A stretch of 27,689 nucleotides of DNA from Gnetum montanum (Eukaryota; Streptophyta; Gnetopsida; Gnetales; Gnetaceae). This document shows, in pieces, positions 21,200-27,689 of this stretch (the first letter of the stretch is position 1; the number at the start of each line of letters is the position of its first letter). A model generated the notes under the pieces. The model saw nothing but the letters and a program-made list of their open reading frames with translations. It had not been told where the DNA came from and did not search any database. A program made the translations under genes and the position numbers. The stretch is from assembly GCA_015680685.1 (NCBI GenBank), contig MNCI01026324.1, positions 126,001-153,689 on the forward strand, given 5' to 3'.

Positions 21200-22560
21200 T
21201 TAGTAAATGTTTTTCCTTTTCTTTAATTTTACAATTTGTTGTTTTCCAATTTTTTATCTTTTTATTTTGTTATTTTATATTTTTATTTGTTGTTTTATTT
21301 TTTTATGGGTAATCTCATCTATAAATAAAACACTCATGTGACTCATTGGTCAAGGCGTTGTTCTATGCTATCAAGTCTCAAGTGATTAGTTATTTGGATA
21401 GTAAGCCCAAAACACCCATCCATCCATTCTATTAATAAGAGGTTCTACTCTAGGAATGATGATATTCTTGCCATCATTAAAACTTAAAGTAATTTGGTGC
21501 TCATCCTACCCAGAGCAAAAAATGATAGACTAAGAAGGAATGACTAGGGTGTGACATCAAGGGGAATTGTGGATTCTCTTTGGTAACATTTGTAGGAGAT
21601 ATCATGCAGCCTAGTTGTACTAAGATCCTTGTAGATCTAACAAAAAATGGGAGTAAGAGTAATAAAGGCACTCAATAAAGGAACATAATGCTATTCTAGG
21701 GGTCCCACTGGAAAGACATGCACCCATGCTTGAAGGTTGGCGGCTTCTCTAGTTCACTGTTAGAAAGAACAAAGTGCCAAGGTAGCTTGAAAAAGAAGAA
21801 AAAAAGAAAGAAGGAAGAAAAACAAAAAGAAAAGATCAAGAAAAATGTGTCACAGAGAAATTCCAAAATCATTCCTCCCTTGGACAAAATTCCAAGTGAT
21901 AGTATGCATTGTTGTCGTGGTGCTCTTATAGTTGTCCATCATTGGATGAAACAATGTGATGTCACTAATTCGAGGAATGGACTTGGTCTTGATTTTGGAG
22001 AGATGGGTTAATGACACATTAATCACACCCTACACTCAGGATTCATTGTGCCCTGGGTTAGTTACCTCATGTCCTGATCTCTACAATCCCTTCTATGATT
22101 CGTCTCATCTCACTGTTCATGTATTTTTGATTTGTGTCTTGTGTAGCATCGAATTCATACCTCATCACGACAATATCTACATGTATGTGTTTTGTGGAAC
22201 CGGTCTGGATTGCATTTAACCCTTTTAGTGCCTTCGGACATTTTTAGATGTGGTTACATAAGGGTATGATAGGTAGGAACTTGCTTTGGGGAGGACCGAC
22301 TTGCGTAACTTTTGTAATTTTCACTCTTTGCACATCACCACATCACCTTATACCCTCCAAGTACTACATTGCTAAAGTTATTCTTTCCTTTATCATCATT
22401 TTAATTCCAATGTTCCTGTGCACCACTACATGTCCTTTTTCCTCATCCTATTCATGAATTTCATTGCCATATTCCACTTCATTACACTTTTTGTGCCTTT
22501 AGGTCTCTTCGACGTTATCCTAGACCTTTCAAATTAACCTTAAATCCTTTAGTGTTGACC
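21200..22560 (+). other. E1 spacer, no pol remnant
   Basis: This stretch starts with a T-rich tract (21210-21310), as is common after the coding region of such elements, and contains a purine-rich run (about 21788-21848). No RT, RNase H, integrase or protease motif could be found in any of the six frames. The short frames at 21718-22011, 21956-22219 and 22248-22457 have no family features. I regard it as non-coding. Confidence 0.6.
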
Positions 22561-22610
22561 TTGGAAATTCGAAAATTCATCAATTTTTCCAAATATCCTA
22601 TTTTCAAAAG

Positions 22611-22705
22611 GACACGATATTGGGTCCTCGATATTAGGTTTGACATGATATTGGGCCTACACTATCAGGTACGCAATATCATGTCTATAAAAACTATATA
22701 TAGGG
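22611..22705 (+). promoter_or_regulatory. Internal U3-like promoter block upstream of E1 aORF
   Basis: Three ~15-bp units, GACACGATATTGGGT (22611-22625), CCTCGATATTAGGTT (22626-22640) and ACATGATATTGGGCC (22643-22657), are followed by GGTACGCAATATCAT (22668-22682), which is identical to 18204-18218 in the LTR. A TATA-like TCTATAAAAACTATATATAG follows at 22684-22703. After the TATA box no LTR similarity remains, so this is not a whole LTR. It lies about 490 bp upstream of the aORF start. Confidence 0.7.
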
Positions 22706-23190
22706 ATCCCATCGTGTACATCAACGTCATTTTTCATTGTTTATGCAAGGGGAGTTGAAATTTTCTTCCATGAATTTTGATGCTCTAAGCACCTATCATT
22801 CCAACTTCCATATCTTGCTTATTAATGCTTTGATTCTCACTCTAATGAAACCTATCTAAACTCAGAGTGTTTGTCTTAGTCATGGGGGGAAGGGTACACT
22901 CCAAGTTGCACATAGTTTTTTTCAAAATCATCGTTGTCCAAAGGATATCATAAAGGGTAAATGACCTTAAAAATGTTTGTCAAATTAATTTTATCTCTTC
23001 ATCCATACCATGAAATTTTTTTTGGAGTCACCTAATCAAAATTAGGCCCAATATTAAAATTGTTAGGGGAAACTTTCATAAAATTTTCTAACTCTGAATC
23101 ACACTAGACAAGAAATGAATTTATTAAGGTAAGAAGTAAGGTATAAATAAAATTTTGTAAATAGCCTTACTAATAGATAATTTTGTGTGA

Positions 23191-25859
23191 TTGCAAATGG
23201 CCCCTAAAAGAGGACAGCAAGGAGGACCCTCTCAGGGTGCATCCAAACAACCTAGGAGAGGTAAAGGTCAAGCGTCTCTAGAGGAACGTATAGAACAGGA
23301 GGCACAATCATTCAGCATCCATCAGGAATCTCCTATTACTGTGCAATTGGGACATGCCAAAGGTGGAGACAGTAAAGCACCTGAATAGGGACAACATCTC
23401 ACATTGTCCTTGAAATGTGTTCAGGAAATTCATGAAAGGTCCATGCCAGCAGCTATGATTGTGAAACTTAACTTTGGACCTTTTAATGAGTTTTCTCCTG
23501 AAGCATTCAAGGACCAACTTAAAGGGTCTCCATTGTGGCCTATTCTCTCTAAAAGTGGTGATTGGTATCTAGGAGAGACGTACCAATTTTGACACAATAA
23601 AGAAGAAGGCACCATCACTGATATTGGTGGTATTTCTATGAATTTCTTTGTCAAAACCATTTTGAAAGTTCTAAATCTTCCAAATATAGGGCCAAAGTTT
23701 GCTCACTTGTCCACTCATTTTGATGCTGATGCACAAAAGATATGGTTGAAAAGGGCGTATGGCAAGGAACATAAAGCATATGTAGAGCTTACACTTAAAG
23801 AGAGAATCTACTTCAAAATTGGCACATGTCACATTTTCCCAACAAAAGGTTTAAATAGAATTTCCACATATGTAGCTAGAGGAAGTGCCATCTTGATGGG
23901 TAAGGTTAATGCCAACCTACCCCATCTATATTTTACAAAAATTTTAAGGTGGTTTGAAGAATGTAAGATGGGGAAGTTCACATTGCCTTTTCCTTGTCTT
24001 ATCAGGAAGTTGTGTTGACATGCTGGAATTCTGGGGTACACCAATGATGTCCCCAGAAAGGCCCAAAATGCTTCATTTGTTGAATTACTGAAGCCACCAA
24101 CCCCAAGTTAAAGTGTTGGTAAGACACTAGAGCCTAAGAAAGAATAGGAAGCGAGGCCCAACACACAACTTATAGGCTAGTGAGACTAGCCATCGTCGCC
24201 GCAGGACTATTGACTATTGATGAGCCATCTTAGGGCCATCGCTGAAATGATTAATTGGGGAAGCTATGATGAAGCCAACCTCTTTAGGGTTATCAATGAT
24301 GCTGTACGATCCACAGTCTTAATTGATTGCACACAAGGTGAGGTGTCTGTCCAAACAGGAGGAAGGGAATTGCACTGGTCACAAAAGATCTCTAGAAACA
24401 GTGCATCTTTTCAGGTACAATTAGAAATTGGTGAAGGTACCACAGTAGTGGTCATGCAACACTAAGATGTAGTGGGAGCAAAAGAAGTGGTCATAGATCA
24501 CATAAAAGAATCATTTAATGTCCATGTTATGCCACCGATAGATTTTACAGGAGCACACGATGCTCAAACTTTAGCCGGTCCCTTGATGACTCCTGCAGAG
24601 CATGAGGATGTTCTAGATCAGTCGCTACAGATAGGACAAGTGATGACGTCCCTATTTGACATCCCTTAAGATGTCATAGCAACTTAATTAAACCTCATCT
24701 CCAACAAAGGGAAGCTGGTCATGATAGAGGTCAGGGCCAAGCATGCAGAGGAGGAGTTGGAAAGACTCCAAGAAAAGCTCATCACCCTACAAGCTACACA
24801 GCGGGATCCATCCTAATTCATCCCTGCAAACGAGCTAGAATCTTTCTGGATATAGCATCTCAATAAATTGCTAGAGGAGAATAAAAAAGTGGCTGAGGAA
24901 AAAGAGAAGGCTGATTGGGATGCCTCTAAGGCACAAGCTTAAACGTATGCACATGCCAAAGCATTGAAGGCCTCACAAGAAGAAAATAAACACCACGTTG
25001 TCAAAAATCTCTGGTTGACTATAGTAGAAAAATAAAAGAATGTTCTCAAGAAAAATTATTAGCAATTGTGAGAACAATTAATAAGGATCAACTAGGATAT
25101 GAATCACTTGGCCAGGGAAAATAAAACCCTTTCAATGTAGGAGGTACATGACATGAGAAGCTCAAAAAGCATTTTAGAGATCAAGCGGGGATGTACAAGC
25201 AAGTGATTGAGAAAGAAATCCATATGGCCAAAGCTCACATTACCACACTCAGTGCTCAGAATGCTGATTGGTGGACCATATTAGATACTTATGCTTTTGT
25301 CCACCAAGCTGAACTGAAAAGTTAGGACCTGTAGATATAAGACCTCAGGGAGTACATGGAGTTGGCAAACTTGCGGTATGTCAACTTGGCCATGTTGATA
25401 GCAGGACGCCTGAGAATAGAATTGGAAAAGAAGGTAGCAACCACCTACGCAAAGTATGAAACATAATTTGCTAAACACAAGAAGATGTTGTAGAAATTAG
25501 AAATGGAAAATTCTAAATTAGAGGTGGTCAAAACCAGCTACCAAGGATAGAAGGATGTCGTGGCGGATTTGGCTCGATGGCTCATAGACTACCAAGAATG
25601 CAAGGACAAAGCTAGAGCCTATGAAGAGGAATGATGACTATGTTAGGCTTGGTATGTTAAGGCCAATCAAATGTTCTTGCAACTATTGTGCCCATCGAAG
25701 GTGACGACTCCATCAAACATTGGAGCACAGCATGGATGACATAGGATCCTCAAACTGGAGCTCTAGGCATTCCTTTAGAGACATTCGTTTCCAAAACCTG
25801 GAGCACAAGATAAGGGGAAGAGACCTATGGAGGAGCCACCACCACTAGGAACCACATGA
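23191..25859 (+). pseudogene. E1 additional ORF (aORF), large coiled-coil protein, decayed
   Basis: The start is ATG 23191 or, more likely, 23197 (MAPKRGQQGG). The first half (to about 25140) stays in one frame, with stops at 23386, 23590, 24016, 24463 and others; one net shift near 25150 leads to the terminal TGA at 25857-25859. The N terminus is basic and Gly/Gln-rich. A globular part follows (MIVKLNFGPFNEF, LNRISTYVARGSAILM, DHIKESFNVHVMPP, LQIGQVMTSLFDIP). From about 24700 to 25640 the sequence is Lys/Glu/Leu-rich (EELERLQEKL, LLEENKKVAEEKEK) and looks like a long coiled coil. The end carries KANQMFLQLLCP, PSNI and KGKRPMEEPPPLGTT. No signal peptide or clear membrane segment is visible. 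It is homologous to the E3 aORF throughout. I do not know its function; its position is that of env-like ORFs in Athila-type elements. Confidence 0.85.
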
Positions 25860-26046
25860 GTTCCAAGAAATTTTATTTTTTGTAAATTATATGTATGTAT
25901 CCCAATTTTGTTTTGTTCAATTCCACACTGTGGCATGAGTAATTCTTAGTTAGTTAATAATCCCATACCTAGCCACTGTGTAATCAATTGAACTTGTTCT
26001 CATTTTTTCTGATTAGAGGATGAGTTGCTATTTAGTTGTTGAGGTA
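25860..26046 (+). other. E1 region between aORF stop and 3' LTR
   Basis: This 187-bp segment has no coding signal. It ends GTTGTTGAGGTA directly before the LTR, a weak polypurine tract comparable with CTGGGGATA at the same place in E3. Confidence 0.55.
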
Positions 26047-26898
26047 TGATGAACTATGTTTTGCTAGGCCCCAATATCGAATCCTTGATATCAAGTACGC
26101 GATATCATAGCCTGGATAACATTATCAGATACATGATATCGTGATTCCTATGTAGGCCTATAATTACCACATTCGAACCCATAGGAAAAGAGAGAGTCGG
26201 TGAGTGTTAGAGTAGAGTCCTTTTGCTAGTTATCAATTCATTTCAATTCTTTCCCCAATGCATGCCCACAGTGTGATGATTGTAATTGTATAGAACTTTT
26301 ATTCGAGTGTGATGTACTTGGACACACACATGGTCAGCAATAAATATTGACATTACTCCTTCATTGCAGCATTCACTTAGTTTTTAATTATTTAATTTTT
26401 ATTGTTATTTATTATTTTCTTAGTTAATATTTCTTTACCATAATTTACTATTCTTGTTGTTAAATGTAGAATGAGTACAACTTAATCATGAACATTGAAG
26501 TGTAATGACTTGGTAACCTAGTAGTGTATTTAGGAGTGCTCAAGTAATGTGCACTTGGTAATCCTAGAAGTAGTACATGATGTCCAAGATGTGTACAGAT
26601 GATTAAGGACAGATGCTCATCGCATTGAGGCTAGCATAGACTTTATTTCCTATTTCTTATTAGTTTAATCAAGATTATTTTCCATTGTCTCTAGGAATAG
26701 CCTAGTGTTAGAAATCATATCATTAACCTCACTCTAGACTAAACCATACGTGACAAAGTAAATACTAGTTCAGGTGGGAAGACAACGAATTGTGATCAAC
26801 GTGTAACTATCTAGATACCATAACTAATCCATCTGTGGAGTTTGACTAGATCGTGCGTACATGCTCATATTTGTATGGTTAAGTGTAAGGGTACCTAG
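26047..26898 (+). repeat. E1 3' LTR, lacking its last ~14 bases
   Basis: It begins TGATGAACTATG and is collinear with 18157-19017 up to GGGTACCTAG at 26898. The expected CCACTCATCA end is absent and an unrelated sequence begins. U3 repeats (GATATC units at 26070-26145) and TATAATTA are present. The direct repeat with 18157-19017 is plain over its length. Confidence 0.9.
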
Positions 26899-27293
26899 TA
26901 CATGATTTGTATAATTTTATATTTTTATCTATTTTAGCCTAAGTGTAAGACAAAGTGAGTAAGTATTAATTAATCTAATAACTACCTAATGCTTTAAGCT
27001 ATTTCCTAATGCAAGTATTTGGTCCCACCTGCTGTACACATCCTGAATGCTTTACAATGCTGCTGGGTTACCAAATGCTAACACTGTTGGGATTATTTAG
27101 TGTTAACATTATGCTTGAGGTGGTGGTATGTATGTGTATTAATTAATTGTATTTAATTAACTAAGGACACAGAAGTAAATTGCATGAATAATAAAGTACA
27201 TTAAAGTAAACATTAAACTACTTCCAAATGCTACAAGGTATTTTAAGAAGTTCATCTTTATTACCATCATATTGAAGTATCTAGGTACATTAG
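26899..27293 (-). repeat. LTR-Y: middle fragment of an E1/E3-family LTR
   Basis: Read on the minus strand from 27293 this gives AATGTACCTAGATACTTC, ATAAAGATGAA, and later TTTGGTAACCCAGCAG and TTCAGGATGTGTAC, which align with the R/U5 part of the E1 LTR (about 18428 to 18760) in order. Neither LTR end is present. Two degenerate minisatellite units lie around 27060-27110. The piece is cut by LTR-X at 27294 and by E1 at 26898. Confidence 0.72.
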
Positions 27294-27689
27294 TGATGAG
27301 TGGCGAGGTACCCCTACACTCAACCATACGAAATGAGTGTCGCACGCGCGATGCAGTCGAACTTCGCAGATGGACTAGTTGTGGTATCTAGATAGTTAGC
27401 CTTAGGTCGCAGTTCGCTGTCTTCCCATCTAGACTAGTTTTGCATATGTCACGTATGGTTTAGTCTAGATGAGGTGTGTGATGTGTTTTAATTCTACGCT
27501 ACTCCTGAAGGCAATGGAAAAGAATATTAACTAAGCTTAAGCTAAGAGGAAAAGGTAAGAAAATCTAATCTAGCCTAAGTGCGACGAGCAACCGATTCCT
27601 TGATCAACCGTACACATCTTGGACTTCGTGCACGACTGCCACTGGGACTACCAAGCATAGGCCTAGGTACGCCACTGGGATTACCAAGC
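27294..27689 (-). repeat. LTR-X: 3' part of a CpG-rich E1-family LTR
   Basis: On the minus strand it ends GGGGTACCTCGCCACTCATCA at 27294, a close match to the E1 LTR end. It is collinear with E1 LTR positions of about 18650-19017 and runs out of the window. No primer site follows its 3' end; LTR-Y follows instead. It keeps many CpG sites that are TpG or CpA in the other copies. Two minisatellite units are present (27638-27656 and 27671-27689). Confidence 0.88.
27638..27689 (-). repeat. Minisatellite units in LTR-X (33-bp period)
   Basis: GCCACTGGGACTACCAAGC (27638-27656) and GCCACTGGGATTACCAAGC (27671-27689) differ at one base. The array may continue beyond the window. The core is shared with the E3 LTR minisatellite. 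Confidence 0.85.

Larger units (their letters stand above)
18157..26898 (+). mobile_element. E1: pol-less gag + aORF LTR retrotransposon
   Basis: Two direct LTRs (18157-19017 and 26047-26898) enclose a tRNA-Asp primer site, a ~640-codon gag, a ~2-kb spacer with a U3-like block, and a ~890-codon aORF. No RT, RNase H or integrase remnant is visible in any frame of the 7-kb interior. It therefore resembles non-autonomous gag-only elements (TR-GAG class), but with an extra large ORF. LTR differences counted by eye are 11 of 82 and about 19 of 235. Its left end interrupts the E2 LTR; its right LTR lacks the last ~14 bases, so no target duplication can be shown. Confidence 0.85.

Noticed and set aside
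21718-22011. Lys-rich 97-codon ORF in the E1 spacer
   Set aside because: The lysines come from a purine-rich run (about 21788-21848); no family motif and no conserved counterpart.
22611-22760. A solo LTR in the E1 spacer
   Set aside because: Similarity to the LTR ends at the TATA box; no R/U5 and no LTR termini were found, so only the U3 core is duplicated.
21200-23190. Hidden pol remnant between gag and aORF of E1
   Set aside because: I looked for FMDD, WRVCVDY, TDHS, HPQT and DFLG-type motifs in all frames and found none.

Overview
The window reads as intergenic DNA from a plant nuclear genome, most likely a seed plant with a large, slowly cleared genome; a conifer or other gymnosperm would fit, but the sequence alone does not prove this. 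It is AT-rich and built almost entirely of old, nested Ty3/gypsy-type LTR retrotransposons. I see no convincing ordinary host gene, RNA gene or CRISPR array. Nearly every reading frame is broken by stops of the kind produced by C-to-T change at methylated cytosines (CAG/CAA to TAG/TAA, CGA or TGG to TGA), while frames often stay in register over long distances.

Layout, left to right. (1) 1-3095, plus strand: the reverse transcriptase, RNase H and integrase part of a decayed gypsy element, E4. (2) 3366-7198, minus strand: the 3' half of an element, E3, made of a long additional ORF (aORF) followed by a 932-bp 3' LTR. (3) 7199-18156, minus strand: an Athila-like element, E2, with a 3' LTR, an env-position extra ORF, integrase, RNase H, RT, protease, gag, a tRNA-Asp-type primer site, and a 5' LTR cut short at 18156. 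E2 sits inside the N-terminal part of the E3 aORF. (4) 18157-26898, plus strand: an almost complete element, E1, with two LTRs, a tRNA-Asp primer site, a ~640-codon gag, no pol, a 2-kb spacer holding a copy of the LTR promoter motif, and an ~890-codon aORF. (5) 26899-27293 and 27294-27689, minus strand: two further LTR pieces of the E1/E3 family joined end to middle, the second unusually rich in CpG.

The most interesting signal is the aORF shared by E1 (plus) and E3 (minus). The two copies align from near the N terminus to the last residues although the elements are well diverged, and most of their stops fall at different places. Their common ancestor therefore encoded a large, probably coiled-coil protein just upstream of the 3' LTR. 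In E1 this ORF lies in an element without any pol and is preceded by a U3-like block of ~14-bp GATAT-centred repeats plus a TATA-like sequence, as if it had a second, internal promoter. E2 carries an unrelated-looking extra ORF in the same position, also downstream of a TATA-like site. I infer a family of pol-less, gag-plus-aORF retrotransposons that probably borrowed enzymes from Athila-type relatives. All alignments and counts were made by eye.
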